6,798 nucleotides of DNA from Rhodospirillales bacterium (GCA_018664265.1 JABJOR010000517.1:1-6798); one strand, 5' to 3'. Positions 1-6,665 are shown, counted from the first letter of the stretch. A program made the numbers and translations. Notes: generated from the letters alone by a model not told the origin.

Positions 1-65
1 ATAAACAGGTTTTGTGGCGCGATCTCAGTATAGCGAAGTTGATTGATGGAAGCCTGATCCAACAT
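1..65 (-). CDS. Partial N-terminus of a fourth gene of the tctCBA operon, product unknown
   Basis: An ATG at 65-63 on the minus strand opens a frame that stays open to the window edge (21 complete codons, beginning MLDQASINQLRY). A clear Shine-Dalgarno sequence (AAGGA, plus-strand positions 72-76) sits 6 nt upstream and overlaps the tctA stop codon, which argues for a real, translationally coupled gene and not a chance frame. The visible residues are polar, with no signal peptide or membrane segment, so the product is probably cytoplasmic. I do not recognise the family from 21 residues. Its position implies co-transcription with the transporter, so it may be an enzyme or regulator acting on the imported solute; that is inference. 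Confidence 0.55.
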   Translation of the reverse strand, partial: MLDQASINQLRYTEIAPQNLF

Positions 66-74
66 AATTTGTCC

Positions 75-1550
75 TTAACCCTTTCGGGATTGACGATAGA
101 GGGTGAAGAAATGCAAAGATAGCGGAAACATAATCAAGCCAAACATGACCCCGGATACTGGGCGGTTTATAAAATCAATGGGTGTTTCTACCCGCGCCAT
201 GGATGCTCGGAATTTGTCTTCCATGATGCGGCCCAAAACCATGCCGAGAATGATAGGAACGATAGGCCAATCCAGTCGTTTCAAAATGAACCCAAACAAG
301 CCAAAAGCCGCTGCGATGGCGCAATCAACAAGGCTGTTTCGTAAGGAATAAACGCCGATTAGGCTGAGTGTCAGCACAACAACGCCAATGATCCGGTTGG
401 GAATGCGGATGATTTGAACAAGCGTTTTGGTCGTCAAGGTTAGAAAAGTCAAAACAACAACATTGATAATCAACAAAACCAGAAACAGGCTTAACAAAAA
501 TTCCGGCTGAGTTTCAAATAACTTTGGTCCCGGCACTACGCCATGAACGTAGAAAACAGAAAGCATCATAGCGGTCAGGGATTCACCCGGTATACCCAAA
601 GCAAGCAAAGGGATCATGGCAGCGGCAGGCACTGCATTGTTGGCAGCTTCTGATGCGATCAGCCCTTCTGGGGAGCCTTTACCGATTAAATTTGGGTTCT
701 TTGATGTCCCTTGTGCATAGGAATATGAGAAAAATTGCGCTGTAAATTCGCCAACACCCGGGATCATTCCCATGATAACACCAAAGGCTGATGATACGCT
801 GGCTATGCGTTTGTGCTGAAAAAGCTCTTTGAACCCTGAAAGACTGCCGCCTTCCATGGATGGAGGTGTAGCCTGTTTACTTTTATCGCCAAGCAACATG
901 TAGGCTTGTGACAATGCAAACAGCCCTAGCAAGACAACGATAAGGTCAATGCCGGAATTAAGCCATGTTTGATCAAAGGTAAACCGTTTAGAATACCGCG
1001 CCGATTCCATGCCAATGACATTGATAAACATCCCAAGACACAACAATGATGCAGCCACGAGCGTTCGGTTTCTGTGTGCCAGCACGACACAGACGACCCC
1101 CAGAAGCGCCGCCATAAAGATATCGCGCGAGCCAAACAAGGGGGCTATGTAGGATAAAACCGGACTAATGGCGAGCAGGCACATGATTGAAAATACTGCG
1201 CCAAAGAATGACGCTGAATAGGCAAGTGAAAGTGCTCGTCGTGCTTCGCCGCGTTTTGCCATTGGATAGCCGTCATAGGTCGTAAGGGCGTTTACGGCTG
1301 TTCCGGGGGTATTGATCAAAATTGCCGGAATGGCTCCGCCAAACAAGGATGAGCCATAGATCCCCAACAGTAATGTTAGTCCAACAATCGGCTCGAAGCT
1401 GAATGTAGCAGGAAGCAAAATGGCAATGGCGACCGCAGGCCCTACTCCGGGTATGGCGCCGATCAGCACACCGCCAATAGCACCGATAGAAAGCGCAATA
1501 AGCACATCGGCTCTCGCGATCATTTCAAAGGCTGCGAATAAGACGTCCAT
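75..1550 (-). CDS. tctA: TctA, large permease subunit of a tripartite tricarboxylate transporter
   Basis: This 491-aa protein is the main membrane subunit of a TTT transporter, which imports carboxylates delivered by a periplasmic binding protein, powered by an ion gradient. The length is normal for the family (about 500 aa). It is hydrophobic throughout, with roughly a dozen membrane segments. Family hallmarks are visible twice, consistent with the known internal duplication: a Pro-Gly-x-Gly motif at 34-37 (GAIPGVG) and again at 264-267 (GMIPGVG), followed by ILINTPGT (77-84) and LLALGIPGES (315-324). A charged loop around 221-249 separates the halves. The start lies 3 nt after the tctB stop (TGA TAG ATG) with no strong ribosome site, so translation is probably coupled to tctB. 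No frameshift or truncation is seen. Family assignment is secure; the substrate cannot be read from this subunit. Confidence 0.95.
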   Translation of the reverse strand: MDVLFAAFEMIARADVLIALSIGAIGGVLIGAIPGVGPAVAIAILLPATFSFEPIVGLTLLLGIYGSSLFGGAIPAILINTPGTAVNALTTYDGYPMAKRGEARRALSLAYSASFFGAVFSIMCLLAISPVLSYIAPLFGSRDIFMAALLGVVCVVLAHRNRTLVAASLLCLGMFINVIGMESARYSKRFTFDQTWLNSGIDLIVVLLGLFALSQAYMLLGDKSKQATPPSMEGGSLSGFKELFQHKRIASVSSAFGVIMGMIPGVGEFTAQFFSYSYAQGTSKNPNLIGKGSPEGLIASEAANNAVPAAAMIPLLALGIPGESLTAMMLSVFYVHGVVPGPKLFETQPEFLLSLFLVLLIINVVVLTFLTLTTKTLVQIIRIPNRIIGVVVLTLSLIGVYSLRNSLVDCAIAAAFGLFGFILKRLDWPIVPIILGMVLGRIMEDKFRASMARVETPIDFINRPVSGVMFGLIMFPLSLHFFTLYRQSRKG

Positions 1551-1553
1551 CTA

Positions 1554-2144
1554 TCAGAAGTTTCTAATCAGAATATTACGGATGCTTTCCGGTGCCAGAT
1601 CATAAATCATACCGGCAGGCATGTTGACGGATAAACCTGCTTTGAACAACAATACTGTTCCAATGCCTATCACGGTTAAGATGCCAAATGTTGCTGGTCG
1701 CTTGATGCCTACTCTATATCCCAGAAGCAGCATGAAAATTATGGTCGTAGGCAAATAACCAATGTATGGGACTGACCATGCATAGACGATAAACCAAACG
1801 GCGTATTCGATCGGACGAGTCCATACATTAAGCTCTGATAAGACTGATTGTAATTTTTGTGTAGCATCTTGGCGATGCTTGATAATATTTAATAGCAAAG
1901 CCATACCGGAAAAAAACGACATGGCTGTCAGAACAACTGAGGGCCAAAATCTTGGCTGCAAGGGTAACTTTAAAGAACTAAACGACTTTGTTTGGGTATC
2001 CAGTTGGCTGAGCATAAAAAGACTGATGCAAAACAGGAATGCAGAAGCAACAAGAACGCCGGGTTTGCTCTGGCGTTCAAATCGATCCATCGCATCATAG
2101 TGTTCGATGGTCTCTGTGGTGATATTCTCGGTAGGGTTATTCAT
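1554..2144 (-). CDS. tctB: TctB, small membrane subunit of a tripartite tricarboxylate transporter
   Basis: This 196-aa small integral membrane protein partners TctA; its exact role in TTT systems is poorly defined. About 30 polar N-terminal residues precede hydrophobic segments at about 30-47, 67-87, 112-129, 131-146 and 150-169; the third and fourth are nearly contiguous. Family features are the GYLPTT turn (129-134), a basic stretch after the next segment (GYRVGIKRP, 142-150), and the ending KAGLSVNMPAG (168-178). The sequence is otherwise diverged, as is usual for TctB. The assignment rests on these features and on its place between tctC and tctA in the canonical CBA order. Only a weak ribosome site (TTAGAG) precedes the ATG, and a strong hairpin ends 12 nt upstream, so initiation may be limited. 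Confidence 0.9.
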   Translation of the reverse strand: MNNPTENITTETIEHYDAMDRFERQSKPGVLVASAFLFCISLFMLSQLDTQTKSFSSLKLPLQPRFWPSVVLTAMSFFSGMALLLNIIKHRQDATQKLQSVLSELNVWTRPIEYAVWFIVYAWSVPYIGYLPTTIIFMLLLGYRVGIKRPATFGILTVIGIGTVLLFKAGLSVNMPAGMIYDLAPESIRNILIRNF

Positions 2145-2156
2145 TTACTCTAATCT

Positions 2157-2186
2157 GGGGCACCAGTGGTTAATCACCAGTGCCCC
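2157..2186 (-). promoter_or_regulatory. Intra-operonic mRNA hairpin between tctC and tctB
   Basis: In the minus-strand transcript, plus-strand positions 2186-2175 pair with 2168-2157. This forms an uninterrupted 12-bp stem (outer GGGGCAC/GUGCCCC, then two tandem G-U wobbles, then GUG/CAC) closed by a 6-nt loop (AUUAAC). No U-tract follows in that direction, so it is not a standard intrinsic terminator. On the plus strand the two wobbles become C-A mismatches, so the fold is stronger in the sense of the operon. It lies 11 nt after the tctC stop and 12 nt before the tctB start. By analogy with hairpins between binding-protein and permease genes in other transport operons, it may protect the 3' end of tctC mRNA or reduce tctB initiation. 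That function is inferred. Confidence 0.7.
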
Positions 2187-2197
2187 TTTCTAGATTT

Positions 2198-3148
2198 TTA
2201 CTCACCGATTAATGCGTTGATTTTGTCGGTAACGTTTCTGTCGGAAGCGATTTGGGCTGTGGCTTCGTCACCACCCATCCAGTAAATACCGGCTCCGGTT
2301 TCTGCGGCAATTGCTTGTGCTTTGTCGCTTGTAACGACTGATTTAGCAATTTCAGCTATTGTATCTTTGACATGCTGTGGTGTGCCTTTGGTTACAAACA
2401 AACCATTCCACAAAGCGATATCCAGAGAAGCTTCAAGCTCGCCAATGGTTGGTGTGTCCGGAATCAGAGGTATGCGTTCGCCTGTAACACTGGCCAGAAC
2501 TTTAACGTCTGAAAGACACGGCAGGATGAGCTGCAGTGTCGTGTTGATAACATCAGCATCGCCAGATGACAGTGTATTGCAATCCAGAGCATCAAAAGCT
2601 GCTTCAGAGCCCCACTCAAAGCCCATGGTTTTGGCAGCAGCCAGAGTAACCTGTGTCGGGATCATGAATGCGCCAAAATGGCCGAGAGCCAATTTGTTAG
2701 TCTTAGCGTATGTCACCATTTGGGCCATTGTATCGTAAGGCGCATCTTTGCTGGTTGCGATGACGAACGGGTAGGTTAAAAAGATACCGATTGGCTCGAA
2801 GGTATCGACTTTTAGTTCATCAATGCCAATCAATGGGCCAACAACAGGAACATCAACAACAAATGATCCGATAACGGTACCATCTGTCGGGCCAGTAGCG
2901 ACACCTACGGCACCAGGAAACGGACCACCACCGCCACCGGGTTTATTAACAACGGCGGCTGCAACACCTGTTTTGGACTGAAATTCCTCAGCAATCATTC
3001 GGGTTAAGACATCCTCCAGATCACCGGGAGGGAAAGGAACCACGAAAGAAACGGGTTTTGTTGGATAATCTGCTGCACTTGCAGGTGAGAAAATAGCTGT
3101 CGCTGCAAACAATGCAGCCGAAAGTGTGGTTAATAGTAATTTATGCAT
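2198..3148 (-). CDS. tctC: TctC, periplasmic solute-binding protein of a TTT transporter (Bug family)
   Basis: This exported protein captures the solute in the periplasm and hands it to TctAB. I choose the ATG at 3148 (316 aa) over the in-frame ATG at 3169 (323 aa): AGGGGG (3163-3158) lies 9 nt upstream of it, and it gives a clean signal peptide (MHK, hydrophobic core, cleavage likely after ASA at residue 25). The mature part opens with the family signature YPTKPVSFVVPFPPG and continues with a glycine-rich loop (NKPGGGGG, from about residue 68) and a conserved DTPTIGE segment (about 231-237). Oddities: the usual GGxxD ligand loop reads GDLED (42-46), adding two acidic residues, and two cysteines (190 and 211) could form a disulfide in the periplasm. 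Most TTT binding proteins take carboxylates; the acidic loop hints at a ligand carrying a positive charge. Family is certain, ligand unknown. Confidence 0.94.
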   Translation of the reverse strand: MHKLLLTTLSAALFAATAIFSPASAADYPTKPVSFVVPFPPGDLEDVLTRMIAEEFQSKTGVAAAVVNKPGGGGGPFPGAVGVATGPTDGTVIGSFVVDVPVVGPLIGIDELKVDTFEPIGIFLTYPFVIATSKDAPYDTMAQMVTYAKTNKLALGHFGAFMIPTQVTLAAAKTMGFEWGSEAAFDALDCNTLSSGDADVINTTLQLILPCLSDVKVLASVTGERIPLIPDTPTIGELEASLDIALWNGLFVTKGTPQHVKDTIAEIAKSVVTSDKAQAIAAETGAGIYWMGGDEATAQIASDRNVTDKINALIGE

Positions 3149-3157
3149 GGATTTAAG

Positions 3158-3163
3158 CCCCCT
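3158..3163 (-). promoter_or_regulatory. Shine-Dalgarno site that decides the tctC start
   Basis: The minus strand reads AGGGGG 9 nt before the ATG at 3148. The alternative upstream ATG at 3169 has only a poor match (TGGA), so the shorter 316-aa product is favoured. Confidence 0.75.
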
Positions 3164-3185
3164 GAGCATTCCATATGATTTAAAT

Positions 3186-3209
3186 ATGTTGGATTTGAGA
3201 AACCAACAT
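3186..3209. promoter_or_regulatory. Candidate operator: perfect 7-bp inverted repeat in the divergent promoter region
   Basis: ATGTTGG (3186-3192) and CCAACAT (3203-3209) are perfect inverted copies separated by a 10-nt AT-rich spacer, with arm centres 17 bp apart (about 1.6 helical turns). The repeat covers the downstream edge of the predicted tctC -10 box and the likely transcription start near 3201, where a bound dimer would block RNA polymerase. It also covers the -35 region of a weaker candidate promoter for the plus-strand operon. A second, shorter inverted repeat (CATAT 3172-3176, ATATG 3184-3188) abuts it. The regulator is not in the window and its family cannot be told from the site alone. 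Confidence 0.6.
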
Positions 3210-3223
3210 CATAAACGAATAGA
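3195..3223 (+). promoter_or_regulatory. Weak candidate promoter for the plus-strand operon
   Basis: TTGAGA (3195-3200; 5 of 6 to the -35 consensus) is followed after 17 bp by AATAGA (3218-3223; only 3 of 6 to the -10 consensus). It would leave a leader of about 70 nt before the ATG at 3299. The poor -10 suggests that an activator is needed or that the true start is elsewhere in the gap. Its -35 falls inside the spacer of the inverted repeat at 3186-3209. Confidence 0.25.
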
Positions 3224-3236
3224 TAAAACTTGCGAA
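3208..3236 (-). promoter_or_regulatory. Predicted sigma70 promoter of tctCBA
   Basis: On the minus strand, TTCGCA (-35, plus positions 3236-3231; 4 of 6 to consensus) and TATGAT (-10, plus positions 3213-3208; 5 of 6) are separated by exactly 17 bp. Transcription would begin near 3201, giving a leader of about 53 nt that includes the tctC ribosome site. Confidence 0.5.
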
Positions 3237-3298
3237 AACACCGTGGTCATGTCAAGCAAAACAACTATTGGGGGCCAGAGTTAAGGGGATGAAATCAC

Positions 3299-3964
3299 AT
3301 GAATGATACGACCAAAACCTGTAAGGGGCTTATCCTGGATTTTGGTGGTGTGATTTCGCGTACGCTATTTGAAACGCATGCTCAAACAGAAAGAATACTG
3401 GAATTAAAAGCAGGATCGCTGGACTGGTTTGGCCCATTTGATCCCTCCAATGACCCCCTATGGCAATCCATGCAGCGTGACGAGATCACGGAACGGGATT
3501 ACTGGCTGACACGATCTCGGGGAGTTGGGACGATGCTGGGTGAAAACTGGTCCACAATGGCCGAATTTGTCCAAAGAGCCCGTGGTAACGGTGATTATAA
3601 AGACTTCATTCGTCCTGAAGCCCTGAATGCGGTTTCCCGTATAAAAACAGCAAAAATAAAAATTGCCGTTTTATCCAATGAATTGGACTTGTTCTATGGT
3701 GCTGATTTCAGGCAAACCCTGCCATTCCTTGAGAACTTTGATGTTATTGAAGATGCTACCTATTCTCAGATACTCAAACCCGCAGCCGCAGCCTATGAGA
3801 ATTGCGCTGAAAAGTTGGGACTAAAACCTCAGGAGTGTGTGTTTGTGGACGATCAAAAGCGCAATATTGAAGGCGCGAACGCTGTAGGGATGGAAACAGT
3901 ATTGTTTGATGTTCATAATCCAGCAAAAAGCTACGATCAGGCCCTCGCATTGTTCGGCCTATAA
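3299..3964 (+). CDS. HAD-superfamily hydrolase (subfamily IA-like, DFGGV type)
   Basis: This 221-aa cytoplasmic protein has all four HAD motifs: motif I LILDFGGVI with nucleophile Asp14, motif II VLSNE (Ser126), motif III Lys160 in ILKPA, and motif IV VFVDDQ with Asp184 and Asp185. The stretch from about 22 to 105 would be the helical C1 cap that sets substrate choice. In motif I the usual second Asp (DxD) is Gly16, as in the DxGxV branch that includes YihX-like phosphatases and epoxide-hydrolase N-domains. Hydrolysis of a small phosphoester is therefore likely, but a dehalogenase-like activity cannot be excluded. AAGGGG (3283-3288) precedes the ATG by 10 nt. It is first in a three-gene operon with an aminotransferase, 15 nt upstream of it, so its substrate is probably an intermediate of the same pathway (inference). 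Confidence 0.88.
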   Translation: MNDTTKTCKGLILDFGGVISRTLFETHAQTERILELKAGSLDWFGPFDPSNDPLWQSMQRDEITERDYWLTRSRGVGTMLGENWSTMAEFVQRARGNGDYKDFIRPEALNAVSRIKTAKIKIAVLSNELDLFYGADFRQTLPFLENFDVIEDATYSQILKPAAAAYENCAEKLGLKPQECVFVDDQKRNIEGANAVGMETVLFDVHNPAKSYDQALALFGL

Positions 3965-3979
3965 AACAGGATAATCAAG

Positions 3980-5332
3980 ATGCATGATGCTAACTTCTTA
4001 ATCGAAAACAACGCCAAACATTTTTGGCACCCAATGGCTCACCCGGCCGAGATGCTGAAAAATCCACCAAAGGTTATTACCGGGGCTGAAGGTGTTGGCT
4101 TAACCGACGTTGCTGGGCATAAGACTCTGGATGCCGTCGGCGGTTTGTGGAACGTAAATTTGGGATATTCATGCCAGCCTGTGAAGGATGCTATAACAAA
4201 TCAACTTAACGATCTGCCTTATTATTCAGCCTTTCGAGGCACCACGACAGGGCCAATTATTGAGCTTTCTTACGAGTTGCGCGAATGGTTTGAACCTGAC
4301 GGACTTGTGCGAGCCTTCTTTACCTCAGGTGGATCAGATTCGATCGAGACAGCATTACGTCTGGCACGTCAATATCACAAAATTCGAGGCGAGCGGGATC
4401 GCACAAAGTTTATAAGCATCAAAAAAGGCTATCACGGAACTCATTTTGGCGGAGCATCCATTAACGGTAATGCCAATTTCAGGAGAAATTACGAGCCATT
4501 ATTACCCGGCTGCTATCATATCCCGTCCCCTTACCTGTACCGAAATCCATTTTATGAAACAGACCCGGCAAAGCTCGCACAGCTTTGCTCTGCTGCCCTT
4601 GAAGACGAGATTAAGTTTCAGGGGCCTGATACGGTTGCAGCCTTCATTATGGAGCCTGTGCTAGGCGCAGGTGGTGTAATCCCACCCCACGCGTCCTTTA
4701 TGCCGCTTGTGCGCGATATCTGTAACAGGCACGGTGTCTTGTTGATTGCTGATGAAGTCATCACAGCCTTTGGTCGTACTGGCGCATGGACTGGATCGCG
4801 CCTGTGGGGTGTAAAGCCGGACCTGATGTGCACAGCGAAAGCAATTACAAATGGTTATTATCCGTTCGGTGCAGTCATGATATCTGAAAAAGTCGTTGAG
4901 GTTTTTGAAAGCAACAAAGACGCCTTCGGCTCAATTGGACATGGCTATACCTATTCAGGCCATCCAGTAGGAGCTGCCGCAGCACTAGCAACATTGAAAG
5001 AGACCAAACGACTTAAGGTCAATGAAAACGCAGCCGTGCGAGGCGATGAATTGCTTGCCGGATGTCAGGGGCTTATGGCCAAGCATGACGTCATAGGAGA
5101 TGTCAGAGGCAAAGGGCTTATGGTTGCTCTGGAACTGGTATCAGACCGGGATGCCAAAACACCGTCTTCAAAAGATGTTACTGCGTCTATTTTTGAAGGC
5201 ACTTATGAAGCTGGTGTTATGGTTCGGGTTTCCGGAAATACAATTATTCTGTCCCCTCCTCTGGTTGTCACCGCAGATGATGTATCGAAAATAGTAAGTG
5301 CTCTGGATGCAGGGCTATCGACAGTAAAATAA
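3980..5332 (+). CDS. Class III PLP-dependent aminotransferase (omega-amino acid:pyruvate type)
   Basis: This 450-aa enzyme has the normal length for the family and would transfer an amino group, usually from an omega-amino acid or amine, to pyruvate or another keto acid. Visible PLP-fold features: N-terminal HFWHPM (14-19), LWNVNLGY (56-63), the phosphate-binding TSGGSDSIETA (115-125), the ring-stacking YHG (151-153), EPVLGAGG (225-232), DEV with the pyridine-binding Asp258, the Schiff-base Lys287 in TAKAITNGYYP, a phosphate-contact Thr324 in GYTYSGHP, and Arg416 near the C-terminus. AGGA lies 8 nt before the ATG, and the gap to the upstream HAD gene is 15 nt. The opening motifs resemble taurine-, beta-alanine- and putrescine-pyruvate aminotransferases, but the exact donor cannot be fixed from sequence alone. 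It is probably the step that deaminates the solute imported by the divergent TctCBA system. Confidence 0.94.
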   Translation: MHDANFLIENNAKHFWHPMAHPAEMLKNPPKVITGAEGVGLTDVAGHKTLDAVGGLWNVNLGYSCQPVKDAITNQLNDLPYYSAFRGTTTGPIIELSYELREWFEPDGLVRAFFTSGGSDSIETALRLARQYHKIRGERDRTKFISIKKGYHGTHFGGASINGNANFRRNYEPLLPGCYHIPSPYLYRNPFYETDPAKLAQLCSAALEDEIKFQGPDTVAAFIMEPVLGAGGVIPPHASFMPLVRDICNRHGVLLIADEVITAFGRTGAWTGSRLWGVKPDLMCTAKAITNGYYPFGAVMISEKVVEVFESNKDAFGSIGHGYTYSGHPVGAAAALATLKETKRLKVNENAAVRGDELLAGCQGLMAKHDVIGDVRGKGLMVALELVSDRDAKTPSSKDVTASIFEGTYEAGVMVRVSGNTIILSPPLVVTADDVSKIVSALDAGLSTVK

Positions 5333-5346
5333 GAGGGGCTTTTTTT

Positions 5347-6582
5347 ATGATTGATCCAGTCGTTCTGGTTATTGGCACAGCGGATACGAAAGCCGATGAA
5401 ATTCTGTTCATGAAGCAATGCATTGAAGATCAGGGTGCCTCTGCAATGATTATGGACGTGGGCGTCCTTGGTGATCCGTCTTTTGGTGTGGAAATTTCCA
5501 AACACATGGTAGCCGAAGCAGCAAGATCAACCAATCAGGGTATTATTGACCTGGGCGATGAAAATCTTGCTATGGCCAAAACTGCCGAAGGGGCATGCGA
5601 GCTAACACGCACGCTTTATGAGGACGGTAAAATCGATGCCATGATTGCCCTTGGCGGGACAATGGGAACGGACCTCGCGCTTGATGTAGCCTCTGTTTTA
5701 CCACTCGGGGTTCCAAAGGTTCTGGTGTCCACCGTTGCTTTCTCTCCCTTGTTACCACCGGAACGCATGGCACCTGATTTAATGATGATCTTGTGGGCTG
5801 GTGGTCTCTATGGACTTAACAGCATATGCAAGTCTTCGCTATCACAAGCCTGTGGCGCAGCCATTGGTGCGGCCAGAGCCGTTGTTAAGCCGCAAAAAGA
5901 ACGCCCGGTTATTGGTATAACGTCGCTTGGCAAAACCAGTTTGAAATATATGGTTCATTTAAAACCGGAACTGGAGAAACGAGGCTTTGAGGTTGCTATT
6001 TTCCATACCACAGGCATGGGCGGACGCGCCATGGAATCACTGGCTGCGCAAAGCAAACTGGCTTGCGTCATGGATTTCTCGCTTATTGAAGTCAGTAACC
6101 ACAAGAACGGCTCTGTTGTGTCTGCTGGTGCAGACAGACTGGAAGCTGCAGGTCAGGCTGGCATTCCCCAGATTGTCGCCCCCGGTGGTGTAACGCTGAT
6201 CGATTTACAGGCTTGGGCTGACGTTGGGCCAGAACATCAAGGTCGGGACTTTCATGCCCATAATCGCCTGATTGCATGTGTATTGATGGAACCAGAAGAA
6301 AAACGAGAAGTTGCCAAAACTATTGCAACAAAATTAGCCAAGGCCAAAGGCCCTGTTAAGTTTATCATGCCGCTTGGTGGTATAGATGAATGGGACAAGG
6401 AAGGCGGCCCGTTCAATGACCCCGATGGCCTCGCCGCTTTTGCAGAAGAAATCAAAAATAACATTAAATTACCAGTAGAACTCATTGAACTCACTGCACA
6501 TATCAATGATAAATTATTCGCTGAGAAAGCTCTGTCAATATTGGATCAGTGGATAGAGGACGGTATTCTTTATGTGAATTGA
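5347..6582 (+). CDS. Tm-1-like ATP-binding domain protein (UPF0261 family)
   Basis: This 411-aa protein matches the bacterial UPF0261/Tm-1-like family, named after the tomato Tm-1 resistance protein, which binds and inhibits a tobamovirus replicase. The bacterial function is not established. Two alpha/beta domains are apparent. The first (about 1-180) starts with VVLVIGTADTKADE (5-18), carries MDVGVLGDP (36-44) and the Gly-rich ALGGTMGTD (101-109). The second (about 186-405) begins VIGITSLGKTS and carries FHTTGMGGRAME (219-230), VAPGGVTLID (277-286) and DFHAHNRL (301-308). No signal peptide or membrane segment is seen, so it is cytoplasmic. GAGGGG (5333-5338) lies 8 nt before the ATG, and the gap to the aminotransferase is 14 nt. 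The TIM-barrel (PEP-hydrolase-like) partner found fused in plants is absent here. Co-transcription suggests a catabolic, possibly ligase- or kinase-like role; that is inference. Confidence 0.9.
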   Translation: MIDPVVLVIGTADTKADEILFMKQCIEDQGASAMIMDVGVLGDPSFGVEISKHMVAEAARSTNQGIIDLGDENLAMAKTAEGACELTRTLYEDGKIDAMIALGGTMGTDLALDVASVLPLGVPKVLVSTVAFSPLLPPERMAPDLMMILWAGGLYGLNSICKSSLSQACGAAIGAARAVVKPQKERPVIGITSLGKTSLKYMVHLKPELEKRGFEVAIFHTTGMGGRAMESLAAQSKLACVMDFSLIEVSNHKNGSVVSAGADRLEAAGQAGIPQIVAPGGVTLIDLQAWADVGPEHQGRDFHAHNRLIACVLMEPEEKREVAKTIATKLAKAKGPVKFIMPLGGIDEWDKEGGPFNDPDGLAAFAEEIKNNIKLPVELIELTAHINDKLFAEKALSILDQWIEDGILYVN

Positions 6583-6665
6583 CACATAAGCTGAGAATCT
6601 TAACTCATGAAGTGCGAATGTTGAGTAGTGTTTCGTTATAGATAGGAAGCTTCTGTGACTCATAA
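6583..6665. other. Short intergenic segment, no clear terminator
   Basis: The sequence between the Tm-1-like gene and the minus-strand frame ending at 6666 shows no convincing GC-rich hairpin with a T-tract. Only short inverted pieces are present: TGAG/CTCA around 6592-6607 and the 8-bp palindrome GAAGCTTC. If the partial frame to the right belongs to an insertion sequence, one terminal inverted repeat should lie in here, but its partner end is outside the window and it cannot be identified. Confidence 0.4.

Noticed and set aside
2157..2200. Reading the hairpin plus TTTCTAGATTTTT as a plus-strand intrinsic terminator
   Set aside because: No plus-strand gene lies upstream to be terminated, the T-run is separated from the stem, and the stem has two C-A mismatches in that strand.
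2322..2738. 138-codon open frame on the plus strand
   Set aside because: It is antisense to tctC, whose signal peptide and family motifs are clear. Its translation shows no recognisable domain, and it has no supporting context.
3148..3169. Longer tctC start adding seven residues (MLRGLKS)
   Set aside because: The upstream ATG has no good ribosome site, while the internal ATG has AGGGGG at 9 nt and starts a standard signal peptide.
3289..3306. Five-codon leader frame (ATG at 3289) overlapping the HAD gene start
   Set aside because: The purine-rich ribosome site directly abuts this ATG with no spacing, so initiation there is unlikely; the site suits the ATG at 3299.
3299..5332. 2-aminoethylphosphonate degradation by PhnW/PhnX-type enzymes
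   Set aside because: An aminotransferase beside a HAD enzyme fits superficially, but motif I here is DFGGV and not the phosphonatase type, and PhnW belongs to a different aminotransferase class.
5333..5346. GAGGGGC followed by a T-run as a terminator
   Set aside because: There is no complementary stem. It is the ribosome site and spacer of the Tm-1-like gene.
5203..5505. 100-codon open frame on the minus strand across the aminotransferase/Tm-1-like junction
   Set aside because: It lies opposite two well-supported genes, and the translation has low-complexity features typical of a shadow frame.
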